Source: Mesorhizobium ciceri biovar biserrulae WSM1271 (GTDB lineage: Bacteria > Pseudomonadota > Alphaproteobacteria > Rhizobiales > Rhizobiaceae). Taken from it: a DNA stretch of 64,000 bases. This document shows positions 56,705 through 64,000 of this stretch, piece after piece. The stretch lies in assembly GCF_000185905.1 (NCBI RefSeq), contig NC_014923.1, positions 3,805,501 through 3,869,500 of the forward strand, read 5' to 3'. The translations under genes were made by a program, and so were the position numbers. Within the stretch, counting starts at the first letter, position 1. The number at the start of each line of letters is the position of its first letter. Below the pieces are notes generated by a model. The model made no database searches. It saw only the letters and a program-made list of their open reading frames with translations, and was not told where the DNA came from.

Positions 56705-57568
56705 ATGCCGCGCATTGCCTATGTCAACGGGCGCTATGTCACGCACGCCGACGCTGCCGTGCATATCGAGGATCGCGGCTATCAGTTCGCCGACGGTGTC
56801 TATGAGGTCTGCGAAGTGGCGCGTGGCTTCATCGTCGACATGCCGCGCCACCTGGCCCGGCTGAACCGTTCGCTGACCGAATTGTCGATCGCCTGGCCGG
56901 TCACCTCTCACGTGCTGCCGCTCATTCTGCGTGAGGTGGTCAATCGCAACCACGTCGCCAATGGCCTGGTCTACGTGCAGGTGACGCGCGGCGTGGCCAG
57001 CCGCGACTTCGTCTTCCCTTCCGCCGACACCAAGCCTTCGCTGGTGGTAACCGCCAGGAAGGCTGACCCTGCCGCTGGAGCGAAGCGAGCCGAGACCGGC
57101 ATCGCCGTCATCACCGTGCCGGAGAACCGCTGGGATCGCGTCGACATCAAGACCGTCGGGCTGCTGCCCAATGTATTGGCCAAGCAGAAGGCCAAGGAAG
57201 CCGGTGCGCAGGAAGCCTGGTTCGTCGACGATGAAGGCAACGTAAAAGAAGGCGGCTCGTCCAATGCCTGGATCGTCACCCGGGACGGCGTCCTGGTCAC
57301 CAGGCCGGCCGAGCATGGCATCCTGCGCGGCATCACCCGCACGACTATGTTCGAAGTGGCGGCCAAGCTTGGCCTGAAGATCGAGGAGCGCGGCTTTTCC
57401 GTCGCCGAGGCCAAGACGGCACGCGAGGCGTTCATCAGTTCCGCAACGACGATCGCCATGCCGGTGGTGACCATCGATGGCGACACGGTCGCCAATGGGC
57501 ACCCCGGCTCAATAACACTTTCGTTGCGGCAAGCCTTTTTTGACATTGCGGAAAAAAGTCCAGCCTGA
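56705..57568 (+). CDS. dat: D-amino-acid aminotransferase (class IV)
   Basis: A 287-residue PLP enzyme of fold type IV. YVNGRYVTHADAAVHIEDRG at the start, VYVQVTRGVASRDFVFP, then KTVGLLPNVLAKQKAKEAGA with the PLP Lys, and EGGSSNAWIV are diagnostic of D-alanine aminotransferases. It supplies D-glutamate or D-alanine for peptidoglycan. The 90-base gap after ntrX and the hfq gene downstream match the order in other rhizobia. The ATG with AGGGG upstream is convincing. Confidence 0.93.
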   Translation: MPRIAYVNGRYVTHADAAVHIEDRGYQFADGVYEVCEVARGFIVDMPRHLARLNRSLTELSIAWPVTSHVLPLILREVVNRNHVANGLVYVQVTRGVASRDFVFPSADTKPSLVVTARKADPAAGAKRAETGIAVITVPENRWDRVDIKTVGLLPNVLAKQKAKEAGAQEAWFVDDEGNVKEGGSSNAWIVTRDGVLVTRPAEHGILRGITRTTMFEVAAKLGLKIEERGFSVAEAKTAREAFISSATTIAMPVVTIDGDTVANGHPGSITLSLRQAFFDIAEKSPA

Positions 57569-57713
57569 TAACCGCACAGGTGGAATGAACATCAATATAT
57601 CTCGTTCTGCTTGTCGTTACTGACGACAAGACGGTGTTTGCGAGCTTGACATGCGCCCGTTAATTTGGCGCATTGGCTTGCAAACCGAAGGGGATCGGCG
57701 AAAGACAAGAACA

Positions 57714-57959
57714 ATGGCGGAACGATCGCAAAACCTTCAGGACCTGTTCCTGAATTCAGTTCGCAAGAGCAAGAACCCGCTCACCATCTTCCTCATCAAC
57801 GGCGTGAAGCTGACCGGCGTGGTCACTTCGTTCGACAATTTCTGTGTCCTGCTGCGCCGCGATGGTCACTCCCAGCTCGTCTACAAGCACGCCATTTCCA
57901 CGATCATGCCGAGCCAGCCGGTTCAGATGTTCGATGGCGAGGAAAGCCAGGGCGCCTGA
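57714..57959 (+). CDS. hfq: RNA chaperone Hfq
   Basis: An 81-residue Hfq: [20 protein letters not shown] (distal/proximal Sm1 fold), [20 protein letters not shown] with the YKH of Sm2, and a short C-terminal tail typical of alphaproteobacteria. It binds sRNA and mRNA; in diazotrophic alphaproteobacteria it affects nitrogen fixation gene expression. The ATG at 57714 follows a GAAAGACAAGAACA leader; an upstream frame start at 57651 is not conserved. It directly precedes hflX. Confidence 0.98.
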   Translation: MAERSQNLQDLFLNSVRKSKNPLTIFLINGVKLTGVVTSFDNFCVLLRRDGHSQLVYKHAISTIMPSQPVQMFDGEESQGA

Positions 57960-59351
57960 TTGGCACGTGAGAAAGACGCGGACGCCACCGTTCGCGGGAA
58001 ACCAGCGCATCACCCCGGGACTGAGGCCAAGGGCCCGACCCGGGCCGTGGTCATTGTGCCCGTCCTTACCCGCCACCAGCGCAACGACGACGAGACCAAC
58101 CGCCCGCGGCTGATGCGTTCGGCTGATGCGCGTCACGACGAGGCCGTTGGCCTTGCCCGCGCCATCAACCTTGATCTGATTCACACCGCGGTGGTGACCG
58201 TCAACGATCCGCGCCCGGCGACGCTGCTCGGCAGCGGCAAGGTCGCCGAGTTCGCGGAAATCGTCAAAGAGGGACATGCGGAAGTGGTCGTCGTCGACCA
58301 TCCGCTGACCCCGGTGCAGCAGCGCAATCTCGAGAAAGAGCTGAACGCCAAGGTGCTGGACCGCACCGGGCTGATCCTCGAAATCTTTGGCGAGCGCGCG
58401 CGCACCAAGGAAGGCACGCTGCAGGTCGAGCTCGCCCATCTCAACTACCAGAAGGGCCGCCTCGTGCGTAGCTGGACCCATTTGGAGCGTCAGCGCGGCG
58501 GCGCCGGATTCCTTGGGGGCCCCGGCGAAACACAGATCGAATCCGACCGGCGGCAGTTGCAGGAAAAGATCATCAAGCTGAAGCAAGAGCTGGAAACGGT
58601 GCGGCGCACGCGCGACCTGCACCGCGCCAAGCGCAGGAAGGTGCCGTTCCCGGTGGTGGCGATCGTCGGCTACACCAATGCCGGGAAGTCGACGCTGTTC
58701 AACCGGCTGACCGGGGCGGATGTGCTGGCACAGGACATGCTGTTCGCCACGCTCGACCCGACGCTGCGCCGCGTGCGCCTGCCACATGGCACGCCGATCA
58801 TCCTCTCCGACACGGTCGGCTTCATTTCGGACCTGCCGACACATCTGATCGCGGCTTTCCGCGCCACCCTGGAAGAGGTGGTCGAGGCCGACCTCGTGCT
58901 TCATCTGCGCGACATTTCCGATCCGGACACGGCCGCCCAGGCCGAGGATGTCGAGCGTATCCTTGCAGATCTTGGCGTTGACGCTGGTGATGCCAAGCGG
59001 GTGATCGAAGTGTGGAACAAGATCGACCGGCTCGACGAAGGCAACCGGACCCGGCTGCTTGCAGACGGCGCCGATGCCAACAAGGCGCCGCCGATTGCGG
59101 TGTCGGCGGTGACCGGCGAGGGCATCGATGCGCTGAAGGCGATCATCGAAACGCGGATGGCGGGCGAACTCGAAGACCTCACCGTGACGATCGAGCCGGC
59201 ACAGTTCGGCCTTGTCGACTGGCTTTACCGCAATGGCGATGTGGTTTCGCGAAGCGACAATGACGACGGCAGCGCCACCATCTCGCTGAAGGCCACGCAA
59301 AGCGCGCGCGAAGAGATCGAAAACAGATTGCGTCGTAAAAACAACGGATAA
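57960..59351 (+). CDS. hflX: Ribosome-associated GTPase HflX
   Basis: A 463-residue GTPase. An N-terminal HflX domain has RPATLLGSGKVAEFAEIV and LQVELAHLNYQKGRLVRSWTH-like sequence, a glycine-rich linker (GGAGFLGGPGETQIESDRR), a coiled coil, and the G domain with GYTNAGKST (G1), LSDTVGFISDLP (G3) and NKIDRL (G4). It splits stalled ribosomes. The only suitable start is TTG at 57960 directly after the hfq stop, so it is coupled to hfq. It carries about 40 additional N-terminal residues before the HflX domain. Confidence 0.95.
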   Translation: MAREKDADATVRGKPAHHPGTEAKGPTRAVVIVPVLTRHQRNDDETNRPRLMRSADARHDEAVGLARAINLDLIHTAVVTVNDPRPATLLGSGKVAEFAEIVKEGHAEVVVVDHPLTPVQQRNLEKELNAKVLDRTGLILEIFGERARTKEGTLQVELAHLNYQKGRLVRSWTHLERQRGGAGFLGGPGETQIESDRRQLQEKIIKLKQELETVRRTRDLHRAKRRKVPFPVVAIVGYTNAGKSTLFNRLTGADVLAQDMLFATLDPTLRRVRLPHGTPIILSDTVGFISDLPTHLIAAFRATLEEVVEADLVLHLRDISDPDTAAQAEDVERILADLGVDAGDAKRVIEVWNKIDRLDEGNRTRLLADGADANKAPPIAVSAVTGEGIDALKAIIETRMAGELEDLTVTIEPAQFGLVDWLYRNGDVVSRSDNDDGSATISLKATQSAREEIENRLRRKNNG

Positions 59352-59354
59352 TCC

Positions 59355-59400
59355 GGAGCAGTTCCAGGAAAAGTGTATAGCGGTTTCCGTCGGGAGTTGC
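59355..59400. repeat. Palindromic intergenic repeat (copy 3 of 3)
   Basis: GGAGCAGTTCCAGGAAAAGT then GTATAGCGGTTTCCGTCGGG and AGTTGC. The core AGGAAAAGTGT...GCGGTTTCC is a diverged form of the two other copies; the arms (GCAGTTCC/GGGAGTTGC) pair imperfectly. It fills the gap between the convergent hflX and mazG genes. Confidence 0.6.
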
Positions 59401-59413
59401 CCGAAAAGAGAGA

Positions 59414-60238
59414 CTACTTCGCGGTCTTTGCTTCCTGCCAGAGCGCTTCCATCTCGGCCAGATCAGCCTTGTCCAGCGTGTTGCCGGCTTTCTCCAAAGC
59501 CTGCTCGACATAATGGAAACGTGAGCGGAATTTCTCGTTGGTGCCGCTCAGCGCTGCTTCCGAATCGAGCTTGAGGTGGCGACCGAGATTGACGACGGCA
59601 AACAGCATGTCGCCGAACTCGTCCTTGATCGAGGCGGTGTCGCCCTTGGCCAGCGCCTCGCGCAATTCGCCGATCTCTTCCTCGATCTTGTCGAGGATGG
59701 GTGCTGCCTCGCTCCAGTCGAAGCCGACGCGGGCGGCCTTCTCCTGAAGTTTCAGCGCCCGGGTCAGCGCGGGCAGGGCGACCGGCACGCTGTCCAGAAA
59801 CCCCTTGCCATTGTCTTCGGGATCGAGACCGCGCGCGAGGCGGGCGCTTCGTTTCTCTGCCTTCTCTTCTGCCTTGATCTTTTCCCACATGCCCTTGGCC
59901 ATGCCGGCGCTGCGGGCCTTTTCGTCGCCGAAGACATGCGGATGGCGTCGGATCATTTTCGTCGTGATGGCTTGCACCACATCGGGGAAGGCAAACTCGC
60001 CGGCCTCCTCGGCCATTTGCGCGTGGTAGACGACCTGCAGCAGCAGATCGCCGAGTTCGTCGCGCAGATCGTCGAGGTCGCCGCGCGCGATGGCATCCGC
60101 GACCTCATAGGCCTCTTCGATCGTGTAGGGCGCGATGGTCGAGAAATCCTGTTCGATATCCCAGGGACAGCCGGTCTTCGGCGCCCGCAGCGCCGCCATG
60201 ATCTCGATCAGGCGCGAAATGTCTTTCGATGGCGTCAT
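59414..60238 (-). CDS. mazG: Nucleoside triphosphate pyrophosphohydrolase MazG
   Basis: A 274-residue protein with two MazG domains: the first has GCPWDIEQDFSTIAPYTIEE near residue 23 and DLDDLRDELGDLLLQVVYHA; the second (about 165-270) has EEIGELREALA and KDEFGDMLFAVVNLGRHL. EExxE and ExxD metal sites are intact. It hydrolyses NTPs including aberrant ones. The E. coli mazEF toxin genes are not linked here. It is convergent with hflX across a repeat. Confidence 0.96.
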   Translation of the reverse strand: MTPSKDISRLIEIMAALRAPKTGCPWDIEQDFSTIAPYTIEEAYEVADAIARGDLDDLRDELGDLLLQVVYHAQMAEEAGEFAFPDVVQAITTKMIRRHPHVFGDEKARSAGMAKGMWEKIKAEEKAEKRSARLARGLDPEDNGKGFLDSVPVALPALTRALKLQEKAARVGFDWSEAAPILDKIEEEIGELREALAKGDTASIKDEFGDMLFAVVNLGRHLKLDSEAALSGTNEKFRSRFHYVEQALEKAGNTLDKADLAEMEALWQEAKTAK

Positions 60239-60318
60239 AGGGCTGATGCTATCGCGCGGCCGGCCGCGCGGCCAACGCTGTCAGCCGGCGAGAGTGCCTT
60301 GTCCACAGGCGAGCCACG

Positions 60319-61503
60319 TCAGTCGAGCACCGAGATGATCGCTTTGGCGAGGTCGTCCATGCCGTCCTCGGGCAGGCCGGCGACATTGATGCGGCTGTCG
60401 CCGACCATGTAGACGCCGTGCTCGGCGCGCAGCCGTTCGACTTGCGCTTCGGTGAGGCCAAGGCGGGAGAACATGCCGCGATGGCTGGCGACGAAATCGA
60501 AGCGGTCGGAATTGGATTGCCGGCGCAGGGCTTCGGCGAACTGGACACGGAGTCTCAGCATGCGCAGCCGCATCTCTTCAAGCTCGGCTTCCCAGTCTGC
60601 ACGCAAGGCGGCGTCCTCCAGCACGATGCGTACGGCTGCTGCCCCGTGGTCCGGCGGCATCGAATACATGGCGCGCGCCGCCGACAGCATCTGGCTCATC
60701 GCCACATCTGCCTGTGCGCCGTCCTTGGCCAGGATCATTGCTGCGCCGACGCGGTCGCGGTAGACGGCGAAATTCTTCGAGCAGCTCGACGCGACGACCA
60801 TTTCCGGAACTTTCGCCGCCAGCAGGCGCAAGCCGAGGGCGTCGGCCTCAAGGCCATCGCCAAAGCCCTGATAAGCGATGTCGACGAACGGCAGCAGCGC
60901 GCGCTCGACGACCAGATCGGTAACGGCTGCCCACTGTGCCGCATCCAGATTGGCGCCGGTTGGGTTGTGGCAGCAGCCATGCAGCAGCACGACGTCGCCG
61001 CTCTTTGCGGTCCGCAGGGCCGCCAGCATGTCGTCGAAGCGAACAGCACCCGACGCGGCGTCGAAATACGGGTATTCACGGATCTGCAGGCCGGCGGCGC
61101 GCATCACCGGCATGTGGTTCGGCCAGGTCGGGTCCGACAGCCAGATGGTTGCGTCCGAACGCGTCCGCTTCAGCAATTCCGCCACCAGCCGCAGCGCGCC
61201 GGAGCCGCCAGGCGCCTGTGCGGCGCGGATGCGCGTCATGTCGGCGCCCGGACCGAAGGCGAGCTTGGCCATCACCGTGTTGAAGCCGGTATCGCCGGCA
61301 AGGCCGAGATAGGTCTTGGTGTCCTGGGCCTGCAGCAGGCGCTTTTCCGCCTCGCGCACGGCGCGCATAACCGGCGTCTTGCCGTCGCGATCCTTGTAGA
61401 CGCCGACGCCGAGATCGACTTTGTCGGGGCGCGGGTCGGCGCGATAAAGGCCGATCAGGGCCAGGATCTTGTCGGCGGGGGCGGGCTGCAGGGTCTCAAA
61501 CAT
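60319..61503 (-). CDS. Aromatic/aspartate aminotransferase (class I, TyrB/AspC-like)
   Basis: A 394-residue PLP enzyme of the AspC/TyrB branch: LIGLYRADPRPDKVDLGVGV, WLSDPTWPNHMPV, LHGCCHNPTGANLD, and the PLP site SSCSKNFAVYRDRVGAA. Such enzymes transaminate aspartate, phenylalanine or tyrosine with 2-oxoglutarate. Rhizobia have several; specificity cannot be set by motif alone. It is 80 bases upstream of mazG on the same strand, so a shared transcript is possible. Confidence 0.93.
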   Translation of the reverse strand: MFETLQPAPADKILALIGLYRADPRPDKVDLGVGVYKDRDGKTPVMRAVREAEKRLLQAQDTKTYLGLAGDTGFNTVMAKLAFGPGADMTRIRAAQAPGGSGALRLVAELLKRTRSDATIWLSDPTWPNHMPVMRAAGLQIREYPYFDAASGAVRFDDMLAALRTAKSGDVVLLHGCCHNPTGANLDAAQWAAVTDLVVERALLPFVDIAYQGFGDGLEADALGLRLLAAKVPEMVVASSCSKNFAVYRDRVGAAMILAKDGAQADVAMSQMLSAARAMYSMPPDHGAAAVRIVLEDAALRADWEAELEEMRLRMLRLRVQFAEALRRQSNSDRFDFVASHRGMFSRLGLTEAQVERLRAEHGVYMVGDSRINVAGLPEDGMDDLAKAIISVLD

Positions 61504-61754
61504 CGATAGGGCTCCAATGGCGGCGGAGTGATACGCAAATCGGTCGCGTTTCGCCAGCGGTTTTAGCTAGGTGCTCCAGCCCGAGACGGCTGGGAAGCCT
61601 GCCCTGCGCGCTCATGGATGAGGGTTTGAAGGGAACCTATTGATGCGCGTCGGAAATGACCAGCCGGCACGAGCAGAGCGATAACGCCATCCTCTGCGCC
61701 GGCATGAGCGCTTCCGTGCGTAATTTCGGCTTTGCCTCGGCCAGCGGTCAGCGG

Positions 61755-62543
61755 TCAGCCCCCGCCGGGCCTGTCTTTCACAGCCTGCCGCAACAGACAG
61801 GCGACCGCGCCCAGCACCATCAAGGCCAGCCCGAACCATGTCAGGGCATAGACCAGATGGTTGTTGTGGAACGAAACGACCGTCAGGCCGCCGACCGGCC
61901 ACCCTCCCGGATTGGGCGTGGCATCGGCATCGATGAAATAAGGAGCGACCTGCCCGACGCCTTGCTTGGCGGCGATCGCCTGTACATCGCGCGAATACCA
62001 GCGGTTGGCAGCCGGATCGTTGGTGCGCAGGAAGCCGCCTTTCGGTTCGCTGATGCGCAACAGGCCGTGAATTCCGGTATGATCGTCCGAGGGCTTGCCT
62101 GCGAGGCGGGTTGCCGGATCGCGCTTGTCCGTCGGCACGAAGCCCCTGTTCACCAGAATCGTGAAGCCATCATCCGCTCGGAACGGCGCCATTACCCAGA
62201 AGCCACCGCCGAGATCGGTGACCGCCTGGACCAGGGTCTCGCGATCACCGAGAAACCGGCCCGTGACGACGAGGCGGCGATACTCGTCATCCCTGGCGTT
62301 GATCGCTGGCCAGGCCGAAGGCGCCGGGGCGGCCACGGGTACTGCCTTGAGACGCTGGTCGACACGCTCGATCAGGTCGAGCTTCCAGACGCGGCGCTCC
62401 AGCTGCCAGATACCGAGCGCCGAGAACCCTGCGATGCCGATGGCTCCGCAAAGGCAAAGCATCAATAGCGTCCATCTCGAACGCGTAACCCTTTGGCCGT
62501 CGCCTGTAGTCGGATGCGGTGTCGTCCGCGCCTGTTCGTCCAA
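61755..62543 (-). CDS. SURF1-family oxidase assembly protein
   Basis: A 262-residue membrane protein with one N-terminal helix (about 23-45, TLLMLCLCGAIGIAGFSALG), a central extracytoplasmic domain (WQLERRVWKLDLIERVDQRL, VNRGFVPTDKRDP) and a C-terminal helix (LVYALTWFGLALMVLGAV). SURF1 helps insert haem a into terminal oxidases. It follows cyoD by 15 bases on the same strand, so it belongs to the cyo operon, consistent with quinol-oxidase-specific SURF1 paralogues reported in alphaproteobacteria. The start is TTG; no nearer ATG fits. Confidence 0.9.
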   Translation of the reverse strand: MDEQARTTPHPTTGDGQRVTRSRWTLLMLCLCGAIGIAGFSALGIWQLERRVWKLDLIERVDQRLKAVPVAAPAPSAWPAINARDDEYRRLVVTGRFLGDRETLVQAVTDLGGGFWVMAPFRADDGFTILVNRGFVPTDKRDPATRLAGKPSDDHTGIHGLLRISEPKGGFLRTNDPAANRWYSRDVQAIAAKQGVGQVAPYFIDADATPNPGGWPVGGLTVVSFHNNHLVYALTWFGLALMVLGAVACLLRQAVKDRPGGG

Positions 62544-62558
62544 AGCCAGGTCCCGCTC

Positions 62559-62939
62559 TCAGGGTATCTGACTCATGTCATGGCCGGGCATCATGTTGAC
62601 GTTCAGATGGTACATGACCCAGAGCGAGCCCGTCAGCGCGATCATCACCAGGATGAGGGTGAAGATCAGCGCCATCATGGTCCAGCCGCTCTCCGACCTG
62701 GTGTTCATATGCAGGAAGAACACCATGTGGACGATGATTTGCACGACGGCGAAGGCCATGATGGCAATCGCCGACGCCATCTGATTGCCGAGCGCGTTGG
62801 TCATGACCAGCCAGAAGGGAACGGCGGTCAGCACGACGGACAGGCCGAAGCCTGTCAGATAGCCGGCCAGCGAGCCGTGATTGACGCCGTGATGCGCGTG
62901 GCTGTGGTTGCTGGTGTCTGTTTGGTGCCCGGCGCTCAT
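62559..62939 (-). CDS. cyoD: Cytochrome o ubiquinol oxidase subunit IV
   Basis: A 126-residue protein with a His-rich N-terminus (HSHAHHGVNHGS) and three membrane helices (LTGFGLSVVLTAVPFWLV, AFAVVQIIVHMVFFLHM, and LIFTLILVMIALTGSLWVM), as in CyoD. It supports assembly of the bo3 oxidase. The ATG overlaps the cyoC stop (ATGA). The longer open frame upstream is antisense to nothing real and simply runs through cyoC. Confidence 0.95.
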   Translation of the reverse strand: MSAGHQTDTSNHSHAHHGVNHGSLAGYLTGFGLSVVLTAVPFWLVMTNALGNQMASAIAIMAFAVVQIIVHMVFFLHMNTRSESGWTMMALIFTLILVMIALTGSLWVMYHLNVNMMPGHDMSQIP

Positions 62940-63571
62940 CGCAACATTCCCATCAGATAAACGAAGGTGAAGACGCCGATCCAGATGACGTCGAGGAAGT
63001 GCCAGAACATGCTCAGGCACATCAGGCGCCGCTGGTTCGCGGCGATCAGCCCATGCCTGGAGACCTGCACCATCAGCACCACCAGCCAGACCAGGCCGAA
63101 GGTGACGTGCAGGCCATGTGTTCCGACCAGCGTGAAGAACGACGAAAGAAAGCCGCTGCGCTGCGGCGTCGCCCCCTCGTGGATGAAATGGGCGAATTCG
63201 TAGAGTTCGATGCCGAGAAAGGCGAGGCCGAACAGGCCGGTGATCACCAGCCACACCTGCATCGGCCTCACTCGCCCTTTCGCCATCTCCAGCATCGCGA
63301 AGCCGTAGGTGATGGAGGACAGGAGCAGCATGGTGGTGTTGAGCGCGACCAGCGGAAGATCGAACAGGTCCTTCGGCGCGGGCCCGGCGGCGTAGTTGCC
63401 ACCGAGCACGCCGTAGACTGCAAACAGCATCGCAAAGATGAGGCAGTCGCTCATCAGGTAGATCCAGAAGCCGAGCATGGTGCTGCTGCCGCTCTCGGCA
63501 TGGCCGTGGTCGTCTTCCAGGTGGAAGATCGTGTCGTCGATCACGGTGTCGGCGTGTGCCATGGTGCTCAT
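62936..63571 (-). CDS. cyoC: Cytochrome o ubiquinol oxidase subunit III
   Basis: A 211-residue, five-helix protein: LGFWIYLMSDCLIFAMLFA, LVALNTTMLLLSSITYGFAM, LGIELYEFAHFIHEGATPQ, FFTLVGTHGLHVTFGLVWLV and WHFLDVIWIGVFTFVYLMG are classic haem-copper subunit III segments. It belongs to the bo3 quinol oxidase at the cytoplasmic membrane. The ATG at 63571 with AGGCGGG upstream overlaps the cyoB stop; a Met nine bases later is a less favoured start. Confidence 0.96.
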   Translation of the reverse strand: MSTMAHADTVIDDTIFHLEDDHGHAESGSSTMLGFWIYLMSDCLIFAMLFAVYGVLGGNYAAGPAPKDLFDLPLVALNTTMLLLSSITYGFAMLEMAKGRVRPMQVWLVITGLFGLAFLGIELYEFAHFIHEGATPQRSGFLSSFFTLVGTHGLHVTFGLVWLVVLMVQVSRHGLIAANQRRLMCLSMFWHFLDVIWIGVFTFVYLMGMLR

Positions 63572-64000
63572 CCCGCCTGGCTGGTGGCTGCGAGCAGGCG
63601 TGTCCGCTCGTCCTCGACGCGGGTGACGTCGCTGGACGGAATGTGGAAGTCCCGGTCGTAATTGAAGGTATGCGCGATGGCGTAGCCGATCAGAGCAACG
63701 AAGCTCACGATCGCCAGCCACCAGATGTACCAGATGAGCGCCACGGCAAGCACCACGCTCAACCCAGCCAGAATGACGCCGGCTCCGGTGTTGCGCGGCA
63801 TGTGGATGTCGTGGAAGCCCGTCAACGGACGCTGGTAACCGCGATTCTTCATGTCCGCCCAGGTGTCGAGATCGTGGATGACCGGCGTAAAGGCGAAATT
63901 GTAGGCCGGGGGCGGCGACGAGGTTGCCCATTCGAGTGTACGCCCGTCCCACGGATCACCGGTGTCGTCGCGAAGCTGCTCGCGCCGGCGCACGCTGACG
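63568..64000 (-). CDS. cyoB: Cytochrome o ubiquinol oxidase subunit I, C-terminal part
   Basis: The frame runs off the right edge, so only the last 144 residues are present. They match the C-terminal end of CyoB: DPWDGRTLEWATSSPPPAYN, FHDIHMPRNTG and two last membrane helices (LAVALIWYIWWLAIVSFVA and following). The haem b/o3 and Cu ligands lie upstream, outside the window. It pairs with cyoC, cyoD and the SURF1 gene downstream on the same strand, so the operon is cyoABCD-SURF1, with cyoA expected to the right. Confidence 0.95.
   Translation of the reverse strand, partial: VSVRRREQLRDDTGDPWDGRTLEWATSSPPPAYNFAFTPVIHDLDTWADMKNRGYQRPLTGFHDIHMPRNTGAGVILAGLSVVLAVALIWYIWWLAIVSFVALIGYAIAHTFNYDRDFHIPSSDVTRVEDERTRLLAATSQAG

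Noticed and set aside
55169-57502. 777-residue minus-strand frame opposite ntrX and dat
   Set aside because: Shadow of strongly codon-biased genes; no motifs and no start signals.

Overview
The window is chromosomal DNA of an alphaproteobacterium of the Rhizobiales, most likely Mesorhizobium or a close relative. The evidence is high GC, an eukaryotic-type glutamine synthetase (glnII) paired with a divergent gstI-like gene, a glnB-glnA pair, the order dusB-ntrB-ntrC-ntrY-ntrX-dat-hfq-hflX, eno-ftsB-pdhA-pdhB-pdhC-lpdA-lipA with lipoyl domains on both PdhB and PdhC, ispDF fused, and short palindromic repeats of types I associate with rhizobial genomes. No rRNA, tRNA, CRISPR array, prophage or insertion sequence was recognised. 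Almost all of the sequence is ordinary core genome, tightly packed, with many ATGA overlaps.

Layout. 1-4.3 kb: end of an rRNA pseudouridine synthase gene, a DMT permease, the ATP12 F1-ATPase chaperone and an MFS/MHS transporter with a large periplasmic insert. 4.3-8.8 kb: nitrogen assimilation, with gstI and glnII divergent, and glnB-glnA on the minus strand. Both glnII and glnB have readable sigma-54 promoters, and their upstream regions share an exact 13-base motif. 8.8-22.5 kb: nnr (NADHX repair) overlapping a secreted CxxCH protein, pccB, an RNA helicase, a membrane-anchored hydrolase, an SDR, cysK-alaX, sseA-GNAT, an OmpA-like protein and a DUF1203 protein. 22.7-33 kb: a two-barrel outer membrane protein, ald with its divergent Lrp-type regulator, 5-FTHF cyclo-ligase, type II NADH dehydrogenase, a Tat-exported cyclic nucleotide phosphodiesterase, GDPD and a cyclopropane synthase homologue. 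33-38.3 kb: small proteins, kdsA, dodecin, PRC-barrel, a 38-residue lipoprotein, eno and ftsB. 38.4-46 kb: the pyruvate dehydrogenase operon, with a GDSL hydrolase and a possible 45-residue membrane peptide between E2 and E3, then lipA. 46-49 kb: ratA, an atypical plsY, pncC/cinA and ispDF. 49.2-59.4 kb: the dusB-ntrBC-ntrYX-dat-hfq-hflX block. 59.4-64 kb: mazG, an aromatic/aspartate aminotransferase, SURF1 and the 3' end of a cyoBCD quinol oxidase operon.

How the parts connect. The clearest theme is nitrogen control. The window holds the PII sensor (glnB), the NtrB/NtrC pair that PII controls, two glutamine synthetases, the glnII translational inhibitor homologue gstI, and the parallel NtrY/NtrX pair. 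A second theme is central carbon and lipoate: eno feeds PDH, whose lipoyl domains are made functional by LipA encoded just downstream.

The most unusual items are a palindromic repeat inserted in frame in the pdhC linker, the 13-base motif shared by glnII and glnB, a plsY with deviant codon use and a cyanobacterial-looking motif, the tandem double-barrel porin, the periplasmic insert in the MFS protein, and small proteins of 38, 44 and 45 residues. I did not find a convincing wholly new multi-gene system.
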